Shown here: one piece after another, positions 37,453 through 47,699 of the stretch
Numbering within the stretch: position 1 is the stretch's first letter
How the letters are laid out: each line of letters begins with the position of its first letter
NCBI GenBank assembly: GCA_025358355.1
Contig: JANYJX010000042.1
Location: 1 to 64,000 of the forward strand
Reading direction: 5' to 3'
DNA from: Actinomycetes bacterium
GTDB lineage: Bacteria > Actinomycetota > Thermoleophilia > Gaiellales > Gaiellaceae
Length of the DNA stretch: 64,000 bases
Notes under the pieces: model-generated
Databases searched by the model: none
The model's input: only the letters and a program-made list of their open reading frames with translations
Told to the model about the DNA's origin: nothing
Made by a program: the position numbers and the translations under genes

Positions 37453-37964
37453 GTGAGGCGCGCAAGGTCGGCGGGCACATCGACATCGGCCAGCAGGCTC
37501 TCGTCGACCTCGAGCACCGTCGTGTTGACTCCGCGAAGGGAGAGTTCGCCGCGCGCAGCGCGCGCCTCGAGCTCGGGGAGCATCGTCTTCGCGTATGCGC
37601 CGGGGAGCGGGCCGGTCTGCGGCACGGCGATGGCCTCGCCGAGCTCTCTCAGCAGCGCGGGGGTCACGAGAGGGCAGTCGACCGGGAGGAAGACCACGAC
37701 GTCGTGCTTCGCGGCGGCGAGGCTCGCGATGACGCCGTAGATAGGAGCGCGATCCGCGGTGCCGTCGTCGACGAGCGGAAACGGGAGCGGGAGAGCGTCG
37801 GACCTCTTCCCGACCGCGACCACCTCGTCGCACGCCTCTTCGAGGACACGCCACGCGCGCTCGGCGAACGTCTCGCCGTCGAGAACCGCGAGAGCCTTCG
37901 GCGAGCCGAACCTCGACGATGCGCCGCCCACGAGCAGCACCCCCGTCAGCCGACGATTCGCCAT
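37449..37964 (-). CDS. mobA: Molybdenum cofactor guanylyltransferase
   Basis: TGVLLVGGASSRFGSPKALA, FLPVDCPLVTP; next to fdhD. Confidence 0.88.
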   Translation of the reverse strand: MANRRLTGVLLVGGASSRFGSPKALAVLDGETFAERAWRVLEEACDEVVAVGKRSDALPLPFPLVDDGTADRAPIYGVIASLAAAKHDVVVFLPVDCPLVTPALLRELGEAIAVPQTGPLPGAYAKTMLPELEARAARGELSLRGVNTTVLEVDESLLADVDVPADLARLT

Positions 37965-38731
37965 GGCTCCGTGTAGACGTTCATCCGGCCGTCGCGGACG
38001 AACCCGCACAACGTCACGCCTCGATCCGCCGCCAGCTCGATCGCGAGTGACGACGGCGCGCCGACCGCCACCAGCATCGGGCACCCAGCGACCGCCGCCT
38101 TCTGCACGAGCTCGAACGACAGCCGCCCGCTCACACACAGCACTAACTCCGTGAGTGGCAGCCGGCCCTCGCGAAACGCCCAGCCGATCACCTTGTCGAG
38201 CGCGTTGTGCCGGCCCACGTCCTCGCGCACGCAGAGCAGATCTCCGTCCGACGAGAACAGCCCGGTCGCGTGTAAACCGCCTGTCGCCTCGAACCCAGCC
38301 TGCGCCTCGCGCAGCCGCGCAGGAAGCGAGCCAACGAACTTAGCGGTAACCCGCAACTCGCTCTCGACGCGCGGCGCCTCGACCGCCACCGCCTCCAGCG
38401 CCCCCTTGCCACAGACCCCGCAGGACGACGAGGTGTAAAACGATCGTGCCAACCGCCCCGGATCGAACCCCGGCGCGTCCACCTCGACCGCGTTCGCCGC
38501 GAGATCGTCGGGCAGCCGTGCAGCCGAAGGCCGCAGCCCTTCCGAGAGGCAGAACCCGAGCGCCAGCTCCTCGTCATGCCCAGGCGTCCGCATAGTCACG
38601 GCCACAGCGCGACCGTTGATGCGAATCTCGAGTGGCTCCTCAACCGCAACGCGGTCGTCAGCCTCGCCGCCAGGCAGACGAACTACCCGGACAAGAGCTG
38701 TGCTGTACGCGGGCACCGACATGCCGCGCAC
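37946..38731 (-). CDS. fdhD: Formate dehydrogenase accessory sulfurtransferase
   Basis: SSSCGVCGKGALEAV, REDVGRHNALDKVIGWA. Confidence 0.93.
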   Translation of the reverse strand: MRGMSVPAYSTALVRVVRLPGGEADDRVAVEEPLEIRINGRAVAVTMRTPGHDEELALGFCLSEGLRPSAARLPDDLAANAVEVDAPGFDPGRLARSFYTSSSCGVCGKGALEAVAVEAPRVESELRVTAKFVGSLPARLREAQAGFEATGGLHATGLFSSDGDLLCVREDVGRHNALDKVIGWAFREGRLPLTELVLCVSGRLSFELVQKAAVAGCPMLVAVGAPSSLAIELAADRGVTLCGFVRDGRMNVYTEPWRIVG

Positions 38732-38743
38732 CGTAGCGCGCCT

Positions 38744-40573
38744 CTACTCGACAGTGACGGTCTTCGCGAGGTTTCGCGGCTGATCGACGTTCAGACCGCG
38801 AATCCGTGCGATGCGATACGCGAGCAGCTGCAGCGGCACAACCGCGAGCACGGCGGAAAGGTACGCGGGCGCCTGGGGCACGTAAATCACGTCGTCCGCG
38901 TGATGCTGAATGTCCTCGTTGCCGTCGCTCGCGATCGCAATCACATGGGCGCCGCGGGCACGAACCTCCTGGATGTTGGAGACGATCTTGTCGTAGACGC
39001 CGTCCATCCGGGTCGCAACGACAACAACCGGAGTGTTCTCGTCGAGCAGGGCGATCGGCCCATGTTTCATCTCGCCAGCCGAGTACGCCTCGGTCGGAAT
39101 GTACGAGATCTCCTTCATCTTCAGCGCACCCTCGAGCGCGACAGGCAGACCGATGTTGCGGCCGAGATAGAGGAAGAAAGGCTTGTCGTAGTGGCGCCGC
39201 GCGATCTCCTCGATGGGATGGTCGCCGGATAGGAACGTCTCTAGCTTCCGCGGCAGATCGTAGAGCTCATCGAGGATGAACTCGAACTCCTTGAGCGGCA
39301 GCGTCTCGCGCACCTGGGCGAGCTTGAGTGCAACAAGGAAAAGCAGCGAGAGCTGGGCGGTGAACGTCTTCGAAGCGCACACGCTCACCTCCATCCCGGC
39401 GCGCGTATAGAGCACCGAATCGACCTCGCGCGTGATCTGCGAACCCATCATGTTCGTGATCGCGACGGTGTGGGCACCCATCGAACGGGCGAGCTTCATC
39501 GCCTCGATCGTGTCGCGTGTCTCGCCCGACTGCGAGATGCCGATCACGAGCGTCGAGGTGTCGAGAACCGGGTTGCGGTAGAGCCACTCGGAGGCGATGT
39601 CGTGCTCGACCGGCACACGCGCCCATTCCTCGATCGCGTAGCGCGCCGCGACACCTGCGTGATACGAGGTGCCGGCCGAAAGAATGACCATACGACTCAG
39701 ATGCTTAAGCTCGTCGTCGGTCATCCCAAGGCCCTCGAGGTAGAGCTGGCCGTGCCGGACGCGATCGCCGATCGTCTCGGCCACCGCTTCTGGCTGCTCG
39801 TAGATCTCCTTCAGCATGAACGTCTCGAAACCGCCCTTCTCGGCGCCTTCGAGATCCCAGTCGAGCTCGACCTGCTCATGTGCCACCGGCATGCCGTCGG
39901 CGCGACGGAACTCGATCGAGTCGGCCGTGATCGCGACCAGATCGCCGTCGTCCGGGAAGTACACGCGACGTGTCTCGCTGAGAAAAGCTGCAGCATTCGA
40001 AGCAAGAAAGTTCTCGCCCTCGCCGACGCCGACGACGAGCGGCGTCTGATGTCGAGCGGCGACGAGAAGGCCGGGATGGTCAGCGTGAATGAGGACGAAT
40101 GTGAAATGGCCCTCCATCTCGTTGAACGCGCGACACGCTGCGTCCAGGAGATCGCCGTCGTAGTGGCGCTCGATCAGGTGCGAGACGGTCTCGGCATCGG
40201 TCTCTGAGCTGAAGGTGTGACCTTCGGCGACGAGGCTCGCGGTTAGCTCGCGGTAGTTCTCGACGATGCCGTTCAACACGATCGAGAGCTTCGCGTCGTC
40301 GCAGCCCGTGAGCGGGTGCGCGTTCGCCTCGGTGACACCACCGTGCGTGGCCCAACGCGTGTGCCCAACGCCGGTCGTCGCGCTCGACCCGCGGGTTTCG
40401 ACTGCCTGCTTGAGGTTCGTCAAAGGGCCGACGGCGCGTACGTAGGCGAGACCGTCAGCGTCGAGGAGCGCTAAGCCGGCCGAGTCGTAGCCGCGGTATT
40501 CAAGACGCTCGAGCCCTGCCAGAAGCAATGGCCGGCATTCACGAGGACCGACGTATCCGATGATGCCACACAC
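38744..40573 (-). CDS. glmS: Glutamine--fructose-6-phosphate aminotransferase
   Basis: MCGIIGYVG N-terminus, two SIS domains, C-terminal LAKTVTVE. Confidence 0.96.
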   Translation of the reverse strand: MCGIIGYVGPRECRPLLLAGLERLEYRGYDSAGLALLDADGLAYVRAVGPLTNLKQAVETRGSSATTGVGHTRWATHGGVTEANAHPLTGCDDAKLSIVLNGIVENYRELTASLVAEGHTFSSETDAETVSHLIERHYDGDLLDAACRAFNEMEGHFTFVLIHADHPGLLVAARHQTPLVVGVGEGENFLASNAAAFLSETRRVYFPDDGDLVAITADSIEFRRADGMPVAHEQVELDWDLEGAEKGGFETFMLKEIYEQPEAVAETIGDRVRHGQLYLEGLGMTDDELKHLSRMVILSAGTSYHAGVAARYAIEEWARVPVEHDIASEWLYRNPVLDTSTLVIGISQSGETRDTIEAMKLARSMGAHTVAITNMMGSQITREVDSVLYTRAGMEVSVCASKTFTAQLSLLFLVALKLAQVRETLPLKEFEFILDELYDLPRKLETFLSGDHPIEEIARRHYDKPFFLYLGRNIGLPVALEGALKMKEISYIPTEAYSAGEMKHGPIALLDENTPVVVVATRMDGVYDKIVSNIQEVRARGAHVIAIASDGNEDIQHHADDVIYVPQAPAYLSAVLAVVPLQLLAYRIARIRGLNVDQPRNLAKTVTVE

Positions 40574-40671
40574 GTGATGGGGTCTCCTAAAAGAGCTGGC
40601 TTCGGTCGGCCCGCGGCAGCGTCGCCACGGAGGAAGTTCTCGCTCATCATCGGCGACAGAGCCGATCTGTG

Positions 40672-41940
40672 CTACTCGAGCGTTCCTTCGACGAGTCGGG
40701 CGATCCTACCACAGAGGTTTTTCGCCTCCTCTTCGCTCTCCGCCTCGGCCAGCACCCGAACGAAAGGCTCGGTCCCGGACGGGCGAACGAGCACCCGACC
40801 CCGACCCACAAGCTCCGTGTTCAGGCGCGCGACCTCGTCGAGCACTCGAGCAGGCACGTCGCGCACTGCCACACGGACGTTCTCCTTCACCTGCGGATAC
40901 GGCTCGAAGGCGCCTGCCAGCTTAGAAAGCGGCTGCCCGCCAAGCGACGCGCATAGCAGCAGCGCGATCGCGAGCCCGTCACCCGAGACGTGATCGCGCA
41001 GCCAAATCACATGGCCGGATTGCTCGCCGCCAAGCAGCCCACCCTCGCGCTGGAGCGCTTCAAGCACGTGGCGATCGCCCACATCGGTCGTGTGAACGCG
41101 AATCCCGCGCTCCTCCATCAGCCGGTGGAAGCCAAGGTTCGTCATCACGGTGACCGCGACCTGATCGACACCGAGTGCAAGCGCGAGAATCGCAATCAGC
41201 TGATCGCCGTCGACAACATTGCCGTTCTCATCGACGGCCAGCACGCGGTCACCGTCTCCGTCGAATGCCACGCCAAGATCGAAGTCTCCGGTGTGAACTG
41301 TCGCCTGGAGCAGCGCCATGTCGGTCGCGCCGCAACCGACATTGATATTCGTCCCGTCAGGCGCATCGCCGATCGCCGTGACCTCGGCGCCAAGCCGCTC
41401 GAACGCCCGCGGCGCGATCCCTGCATACGCGCCGTTCGCCGAGTCGACCACGATGCGCATGCCGGACAGATCGGAGCCGAAGCGCTCGAGAATGTGCTCG
41501 AGGTGGCTCTCGGCCGCGCCTTCGAGTCGCTCGACCGAGCCGCCAGGAACCGTGGCAGCCTCGTCGAGCAGCCCCTCGATCCGTTCCTCGTCGGCATCAG
41601 AAAGCTTGTGGCCGTCACGGTCGAAGAACTTGATGCCGTTGTACTCAGGCGGGTTGTGCGACGCCGAGATAACAACGCCCAAGTCGTGCGCCATCAGCGC
41701 AACGGCCGGCGTCGGCAGCACGCCTGCGAGCACCGCCACGCCTCCCGCCGACACGATCCCACGGGTCAGTGCCTCCTCGAGCTCCGGCCCCGAGCCACGC
41801 GTGTCGCGTCCAACAAGAACGCGACCACGACCCGACCACACAGTCGCCGCCCGCCCGAGTCGTTCGACGAGATCTTCCGTCAGGCCGTCGCCGACGATGC
41901 CACGCACGCCGTCGGTGCCGAACCACCTTCGAGCCATCAT
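40672..41940 (-). CDS. glmM: Phosphoglucosamine mutase
   Basis: RWFGTDGVRGIVG, VISASHNPPEYNGIKFF, FDGDGDRVLAVD. Confidence 0.95.
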   Translation of the reverse strand: MMARRWFGTDGVRGIVGDGLTEDLVERLGRAATVWSGRGRVLVGRDTRGSGPELEEALTRGIVSAGGVAVLAGVLPTPAVALMAHDLGVVISASHNPPEYNGIKFFDRDGHKLSDADEERIEGLLDEAATVPGGSVERLEGAAESHLEHILERFGSDLSGMRIVVDSANGAYAGIAPRAFERLGAEVTAIGDAPDGTNINVGCGATDMALLQATVHTGDFDLGVAFDGDGDRVLAVDENGNVVDGDQLIAILALALGVDQVAVTVMTNLGFHRLMEERGIRVHTTDVGDRHVLEALQREGGLLGGEQSGHVIWLRDHVSGDGLAIALLLCASLGGQPLSKLAGAFEPYPQVKENVRVAVRDVPARVLDEVARLNTELVGRGRVLVRPSGTEPFVRVLAEAESEEEAKNLCGRIARLVEGTLE

Positions 41941-42019
41941 TTCCGGGCTTCACCCGAAAACGCTGATGGATGGCCTCCGGCCACGTCCTTCAGAGCGCTT
42001 TCGCGCAGCGAAAGCGCAT

Positions 42020-42412
42020 CTACCGCTTGGAGAACTGCGGGGCCTTGCGGGCCTTGTGGAGCCCAGCCTTCTTGCGCTCCACCTGACGCGCATCCCGCGT
42101 CAAGAAGCCCTGCCGCTTGAGCGGGACCCGCAACTCCGGGTCGACCTCGACGAGCGCGCGTGCGATGCCGTGACGAATCGCGCCGGCCTGGCCGCTGACG
42201 CCACCACCATGCACGCGAACACGAAGGTCATAGGTGCCATTGGCACCAGCCGTCTCGAGCGGCGAGATGATCATCTTGCGGTGCAACGACCTCGGGAAAT
42301 ACTCCTCGAGCGAGCGGCCGTTGATCCACGTTTTGCCGTCACCGGGACGGAGGATCACGCGGGCGACGGACGTTTTCCGCTTGCCGGTTCCGAGGTACTG
42401 AGCGATGTCCAT
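42020..42412 (-). CDS. rpsI: 30S ribosomal protein S9
   Basis: [18 protein letters not shown]-terminal [17 protein letters not shown]. Confidence 0.96.
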   Translation of the reverse strand: MDIAQYLGTGKRKTSVARVILRPGDGKTWINGRSLEEYFPRSLHRKMIISPLETAGANGTYDLRVRVHGGGVSGQAGAIRHGIARALVEVDPELRVPLKRQGFLTRDARQVERKKAGLHKARKAPQFSKR

Positions 42413-42450
42413 GAGAAAGCAGTGTAGGCGACAGACGCGGAGTCTGGCCT

Positions 42451-42885
42451 TTACCCCTTCAGCTCGAACGGTTTTGGCGCCTGTGCCTCGTGTGGGTGGT
42501 TCGGCCCGGCGTACACTTTGAGCTTGCCGAGTTGCGCCGCTGCCAGCTTGTTCTTCGGGAGCATGCCCTTGACCGCCTTGCGGATCACTTCCGTCGGTCG
42601 CCGCTGCAGCTGCTCGCGCAGGGTGCGCGTCTTGAGGCCGCCCGGATAGCCGGAGTGCCGGTAGACCATCTTCTGGTCGAGCTTTTGGCCGGTCACGTGG
42701 ATCTTCTCGGCGTTGATCACAACGACGAAATCGCCCGTATCGACGTGCGGCGTGTACTGCGGCTTGCCTTTACCGCGCAGCGTGTCGGCGATCTGGGTCG
42801 CCAGCCGGCCAAGGGTTTTGCCCTCAGCGTCGACGATGTACCAGTGGCGCTGAATCTCGCCCGGCTTTGCGGAATAAGTCTTCAT
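42451..42885 (-). CDS. rplM: 50S ribosomal protein L13
   Basis: [60 protein letters not shown]. Confidence 0.96.
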   Translation of the reverse strand: MKTYSAKPGEIQRHWYIVDAEGKTLGRLATQIADTLRGKGKPQYTPHVDTGDFVVVINAEKIHVTGQKLDQKMVYRHSGYPGGLKTRTLREQLQRRPTEVIRKAVKGMLPKNKLAAAQLGKLKVYAGPNHPHEAQAPKPFELKG

Positions 42886-42955
42886 CAGGAAAAGGAGCGA
42901 ACGAAGCTGTTCGCCGGCGGCGGATGATAGCAGCGCATCCATCGCGGGTGTTTCG

Positions 42956-44347
42956 CTAGCCCGCGGCCTCCTCGGCCGGATCACAGGGAAGCTCGAGCCA
43001 GACGTCTGCTCCGCCTTCTGGGCGGTTGGTCGCTCTCGCCAGGCCGCCGTGTGCGTTCGCAATCACCTGGACGATCGCGAGGCCAAGCCCCGAGCCACTG
43101 CCGCCACGCGCTTGGGGCGAGCGCGCGAAGCGATCGAACGCCCGATCGAGGAACTCCCGCGGGAAGCCCGTTCCGCAGTCGAGACAGTGCAGCTCCACCG
43201 TGTCACCGGTCGTCGTCGCGACAAGCCGCACGTCTCCAGCGCCGTGGCGCAGCGCGTTCTCGACGAGGTTCCCGAGTGCTTGCTCCAGGCGGAGCCGGTC
43301 GCCACGAAAGCGGATCTCTGTCGCCAGCGGCCCGACGGAGAGCAATTTGCCCGCCTCCTGCGCACGCCACGCAAAGCGGTTCACGACCGAGGTTGCGAGC
43401 GCATTCGCGTCGAGCTTCTCAACGTGGAGTGGCAATCCACCGCCTTCGGATCGCGCGATCAGCAGCAGGGCGTCGGCTAGCTGCGCCAACCTGTCGACTT
43501 CGGCGATCGACAGCCGAACGGCCTCCTCGAGCTCCGCAGGCGATTCCGCATGGTGGAGCGCGAGCTCGAGCTCGCCACGGAGCAACGCGAGTGGTGTTCG
43601 AAGCTCGTGTCCCGCGTCGGCGACAAATGCGCGCTCGCGCGCGAGCGCAGACTCGAGCCGGTCCAGCATCGCGTTCAACGTCTCGCCCAGGCGCTCGATC
43701 TCGTCGCCGGTCGCGGGCACCGGCAGGCGCTCGCCCGGCCGCTCGGCTGAGATTTCCGAGGCGCGTCGGCGCATCGATTCGACCGGCCTCAGCCCGAGCC
43801 CGGCGAGCGCATAACCGATGATCGACGCGAGCAAGAGCGCGACCGGACCGACGACGAAGAGCTCGTTCCGCAACCCCGCGAGTGTCACCGCGTTGTCTTG
43901 TGTGGTCGCGCCGACGACCAAGACGAAAGTTCCGCTCGATCGGCTGACTGAGGTAGCGAGCACGCGCGATGGCTCATCGAGGCCGGGGATCGCGCGCAGG
44001 TTGATGAAGATCGCGCCGCGGCGTGCCTGCCCGAGCTGTTCCGCTGTCAGCAATGACACTCGACCAAGCGGACGAGTCGCGTCGAGCACATGTCCACGAG
44101 TGTCAAGGAGCTGCGCGTAGCTCTCGCCTCGCTCGACGAGGGTGGCGCCGGTCGCCGCGAGCGATCCACCCGGCTGCTGCACGAGCGACGAGAGATCCTG
44201 CGCGCGAAGGCGCAGGTCGCGATCGAGCGCGGCGCCAAGCCGACCGTCGAGGCGCGCGTAGAGAAAGATCCCTGTGGCCGCGAGCACAACGGCCATGGCA
44301 ACGGCGAACACGGCCGTCACTTGGATACGAACCGGCAACGGCCGCAT
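42956..44347 (-). CDS. Sensor histidine kinase
   Basis: Two TM helices, [28 protein letters not shown]-box, HATPase region. Confidence 0.92.
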   Translation of the reverse strand: MRPLPVRIQVTAVFAVAMAVVLAATGIFLYARLDGRLGAALDRDLRLRAQDLSSLVQQPGGSLAATGATLVERGESYAQLLDTRGHVLDATRPLGRVSLLTAEQLGQARRGAIFINLRAIPGLDEPSRVLATSVSRSSGTFVLVVGATTQDNAVTLAGLRNELFVVGPVALLLASIIGYALAGLGLRPVESMRRRASEISAERPGERLPVPATGDEIERLGETLNAMLDRLESALARERAFVADAGHELRTPLALLRGELELALHHAESPAELEEAVRLSIAEVDRLAQLADALLLIARSEGGGLPLHVEKLDANALATSVVNRFAWRAQEAGKLLSVGPLATEIRFRGDRLRLEQALGNLVENALRHGAGDVRLVATTTGDTVELHCLDCGTGFPREFLDRAFDRFARSPQARGGSGSGLGLAIVQVIANAHGGLARATNRPEGGADVWLELPCDPAEEAAG

Positions 44348-44348
44348 C

Positions 44349-45035
44349 CTAGGCGTCCGCCCGCAGCCGGTAGCCCGCGCCGCGCACGGTCTCGAGCGAG
44401 CGCACGCCGAACGGCTCATCGATCTTTTGGCGCAGACGCCGGACAAAGACCTCGATCACGTTCGAGCGGTTCTCGTAGGCGAAATCCCACGCGTGCTCGA
44501 GCAGATGAAGCCGCGACAGAACCTCGCCCGGGCGGCGCATGAACGTTTCGAGCAGCGCGAACTCCTTCGCGGAGAGCTCGATCTCGACCCCGATGTCGAC
44601 AGGGCCACGCCAGACCCGCCGGCTCGCCGGGTCGAGGCGCAAATCGCCGACGGCAAGCACGCTTGGCCGCTCGACTTCGCCGCGACGGGCAAGCGCACGG
44701 AGGCGAGCAAGCAGCTCAGCAAACGCGAACGGCTTCACGAGGTAGTCGTCCGCGCCCGTGTCGAGACCGGCGACGCGATCCTCCACGGAGTCGCGTGCGG
44801 TGAGGATCAGCACCGGCGTCCAGACGCCGGCCAGGCGTAACCGCCGGCACGTCTCGAACCCGTCGATCCCGGGCAGCATCACGTCGAGGACGATCGCGTC
44901 GTAGTCGTGCGCCGCCGCCATCCAGAGCGCGTCCTCGCCGGTGCTCGTCAGGTCGACCGCGAGGCCGTCCTTGACGAGGCCGCGCCGCAGAAGCCCGGCC
45001 AGCCGCAAGTCGTCCTCGACAATCAGCACGCGCAC
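44349..45035 (-). CDS. OmpR-family response regulator
   Basis: VRVLIVEDDLRLAGLLRRGL receiver; winged-helix VIEVFVRRLRQKI. Confidence 0.93.
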   Translation of the reverse strand: MRVLIVEDDLRLAGLLRRGLVKDGLAVDLTSTGEDALWMAAAHDYDAIVLDVMLPGIDGFETCRRLRLAGVWTPVLILTARDSVEDRVAGLDTGADDYLVKPFAFAELLARLRALARRGEVERPSVLAVGDLRLDPASRRVWRGPVDIGVEIELSAKEFALLETFMRRPGEVLSRLHLLEHAWDFAYENRSNVIEVFVRRLRQKIDEPFGVRSLETVRGAGYRLRADA

Positions 45036-45149
45036 GGCCTGAGTGTGACGTCCCGACGATGAACGTGAGATGACAAGGCGAGCCGTCATGGCCCGTTCAT
45101 CTGCCCTTCCTACCGTCGGCCCACATACCCGACCGGAAGGAGCACAACC

Positions 45150-45851
45150 GTGCGACGACTTCTCATTCTTGGCCTCGCGGTCGCAGCACTCGCCAGCGCC
45201 GCGACCGGCCAGACCGCAAATCCTGCGCTACCCGCTGCTGCAGACTTCAGCCCGCGGGTCACGAACGGCTGGTTCCCGCTGACGCCTGGGACGACGCTCG
45301 TCTATCGCGGCTCGAAGGACGGCAAAGCCGCGCGCGACGTGTTCACCGTGTCGCGCCAGACGACCGTGATCAACGGCGTGCGCTGCGCAGTTGTCCACGA
45401 TCGCCTGTATCTCGACGGCCAGCTCCACGAGCGGACGACCGACTGGTACGCGCAGGACAGGCAGGGCAACGTCTGGTACTTCGGCGAAGCAACCGCCGTG
45501 CTCGATCGGAGCGGTCGGGTCGTAGACACCGAAGGCTCGTTCCAGGCCGGGCGCGACGGAGCGCAGGCAGGGCTCTTCATCCCCGGAAAGCCGAGGATCG
45601 GCAAGGGATTCCGACAGGAGTACTACAAGGGCCACGCCGAGGATCAGTTCCGCGTCCTGAGCCTTGCTGCGCCGATCACCACGCCGTTCGTCACGTCGAC
45701 CCGCGCCCTGCTGACCGCGGAGACGACACCGCTCGAGCCGGGCGTCGTCGACCACAAGTACTACGTCCGCGGCATCGGCACCGTCCTCGAAGAAGCGGTC
45801 AAGGGTGGCACCGAGCGACTGGTGCTCGTCTCGGTGACGCACGCGGGGTAG
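45150..45851 (+). CDS. Secreted protein of unknown function
   Basis: Signal peptide MRRLLILGLAVAALASAATG; 233 aa. Confidence 0.7.
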   Translation: MRRLLILGLAVAALASAATGQTANPALPAAADFSPRVTNGWFPLTPGTTLVYRGSKDGKAARDVFTVSRQTTVINGVRCAVVHDRLYLDGQLHERTTDWYAQDRQGNVWYFGEATAVLDRSGRVVDTEGSFQAGRDGAQAGLFIPGKPRIGKGFRQEYYKGHAEDQFRVLSLAAPITTPFVTSTRALLTAETTPLEPGVVDHKYYVRGIGTVLEEAVKGGTERLVLVSVTHAG

Positions 45852-45865
45852 GATCGGGCGCAGCA

Positions 45866-45953
45866 CTACGGGGAGCTCGGGACAGCCGGGCTGAGAGGGT
45901 GGTTACCGCACCACCGACCCGCCGAACCTGATCTGGGTAATGCCAGCGGAGGA
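45866..45953 (+). promoter_or_regulatory. TPP riboswitch (THI element)
   Basis: CGGGGAGCTCGGGACAGCCGGGCTGAGAGGG..CGACCCGCCGAACCTGATCTGGGTAATGCCAGCGGAGGAAG matches conserved thi-box segments upstream of thiamine genes. Confidence 0.95.
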
Positions 45954-45958
45954 AGAAC

Positions 45959-46633
45959 GTGGTGGATCTGCAGGAGCAACACGAGACCGTTGTCGTCGTC
46001 GCGGGCGGGCCTGGCGATGGACCGGGCCGCCGCCCGCCGACAATCGCGATCCCGGCCCGCGCACCGATCATCGCCGCGGACAGCGGCATCGACAGGGCGC
46101 TCGCGCTCGGGTTACACGTCGACCTCGCGGTGGGCGACTTCGACTCGGTCAGCGCGGCCGGGTTGGAGGCGGTTCGTGCTGCAGGCGCGCGGATCGAGCG
46201 GCATCCGGCGGAGAAGGACGCGACCGACTTGGAGCTCGCGCTAGACGCTGCCCTTGTCTTCGGGCCACGCCGCATCCTGGTAGTCGGCAGCGACGCCGGG
46301 CGGCTCGATCATCTGCTGTCTACCTTGCTCCTGCTTGGGTCGGCGCGGTTTGCCGGCTGCGAGGTGGACGCCGTTCTCGGGTCCGCGACAGCGCACGTGA
46401 TCCGGGGCGAGCGGCTGCTCTCGGGCGACCCGGGCGAGCTGATCTCGCTCTTCGCGCTCCACGGCCCGGCGGCTGGCGTCACGACCGAGGGCCTGCTGTA
46501 TCCGCTTCGCGGCGAGGCGCTCGAGCCTGGGTCGAGCCGCGGTGTCTCGAACGTTTTCGCTTCGCCCGAGGCTCGCATCGAACTCGAGCACGGCGTCCTG
46601 TTGGCAGTCCGGCCCGAAAGGAGCACGAAATGA
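45959..46633 (+). CDS. Thiamine pyrophosphokinase-like protein
   Basis: AADSGIDRALALGLHVDLAVGDFDSVS, HPAEKDATDLELAL, GSDAGRLDHLLSTL. Confidence 0.88.
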   Translation: MVDLQEQHETVVVVAGGPGDGPGRRPPTIAIPARAPIIAADSGIDRALALGLHVDLAVGDFDSVSAAGLEAVRAAGARIERHPAEKDATDLELALDAALVFGPRRILVVGSDAGRLDHLLSTLLLLGSARFAGCEVDAVLGSATAHVIRGERLLSGDPGELISLFALHGPAAGVTTEGLLYPLRGEALEPGSSRGVSNVFASPEARIELEHGVLLAVRPERSTK

Positions 46634-47676
46634 GAAGAGCATTCGTCGTTGCCACAGCGGTCGCGGTAGCGATCGTCGGCGCAAGCATCGGTGCGGCCGC
46701 GCCGGTCGCGCGCAGCGTCGTGCTCGTCACTCACGACTCGTTCGCGATCTCGAAATCGACGAAGGCCGCGTTCGAAACGCAGTCGGGCCTGAAGCTGCGC
46801 ATCCTCCAGAACGGCGACGCTGGCGCGGCGTTGAATCGCGCGTTGCTCACCGCTGGCCGGCCCGAAGGCGATGTCTTCTTCGGCGTCGACAACAACCTGC
46901 TGTCGCGTGCGCTTGGCGGAAAGCTGTTCGACGCGTACACGCCGGCGGCGCTCACGCAGGTCGAACGCGCATACGACCTCGATCTCTCCCACCATCTCGT
47001 CCCCATCGACCACGGCGCCATCTGCTTGGTCTACGACCGCGCCTGGTTCGCGGCGCACAAGCTGCGGCCGCCGTACACATTCGAGGATCTCCTCCGGCCC
47101 GGATACGCGAAGCTCACTGTGGTCGAGAACCCCGCGACATCGACGCCCGGGCTCGCGTTCATGCTCGCCACGATCGCGCACTTCGGCAGCGGGAAAGCAC
47201 CGTGGACGTACTGGAGTCGGATCAAACGCGACGTGCTTGTGACGAACGGCTGGGACGAGGCGTACAACGCGCAGTTCTCCGGCTCGTCGAGCCACAAGGG
47301 CAAGCGGCCGATCGTCGTCTCGTACTCGAGCGATCCCGCCGCCGAGGTCTACTTCGCGGGGAAGCCGCGGACGCAGGCGCCCGTCGCCGTTGTTCGCAAC
47401 ACCTGCTTCGGTCAGGTCGAGCTCGCCGGCATCCTGCGCGGCGCAAAGAACCCCGACGGCGCACGCAAACTCGTCGACTTCCTGCTCTCGCAGCGCTTCC
47501 AGGCCGGAATCCCGCTCACGATGTTTGTCTACCCGGTGCGCGGGAGGACGCCGCTGCCTGCTGTGTTCATGCGGTTCTCGCCGCCGATGTCGTCGCCGCT
47601 GACGCTCTCGCCGGCAACGATCGGGGCGAATCGCGACGCATGGATCAGCGAATGGACCGACACCGTTCTCCGCTGA
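46630..47676 (+). CDS. thiB: Thiamine ABC transporter substrate-binding protein
   Basis: Signal peptide; VLVTHDSFAISKSTKAAFETQSGLKLRIL; VPIDHGAICLVYDRAWF. Confidence 0.88.
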   Translation: MRRAFVVATAVAVAIVGASIGAAAPVARSVVLVTHDSFAISKSTKAAFETQSGLKLRILQNGDAGAALNRALLTAGRPEGDVFFGVDNNLLSRALGGKLFDAYTPAALTQVERAYDLDLSHHLVPIDHGAICLVYDRAWFAAHKLRPPYTFEDLLRPGYAKLTVVENPATSTPGLAFMLATIAHFGSGKAPWTYWSRIKRDVLVTNGWDEAYNAQFSGSSSHKGKRPIVVSYSSDPAAEVYFAGKPRTQAPVAVVRNTCFGQVELAGILRGAKNPDGARKLVDFLLSQRFQAGIPLTMFVYPVRGRTPLPAVFMRFSPPMSSPLTLSPATIGANRDAWISEWTDTVLR

Positions 47677-47699
47677 CCTTGTGTTACTGAAACACAAGG
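47677..47699 (+). repeat. Perfect 9-bp inverted repeat between thiB stop and thiP start
   Basis: CCTTGTGTT-ACTGA-AACACAAGG. Confidence 0.9.
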
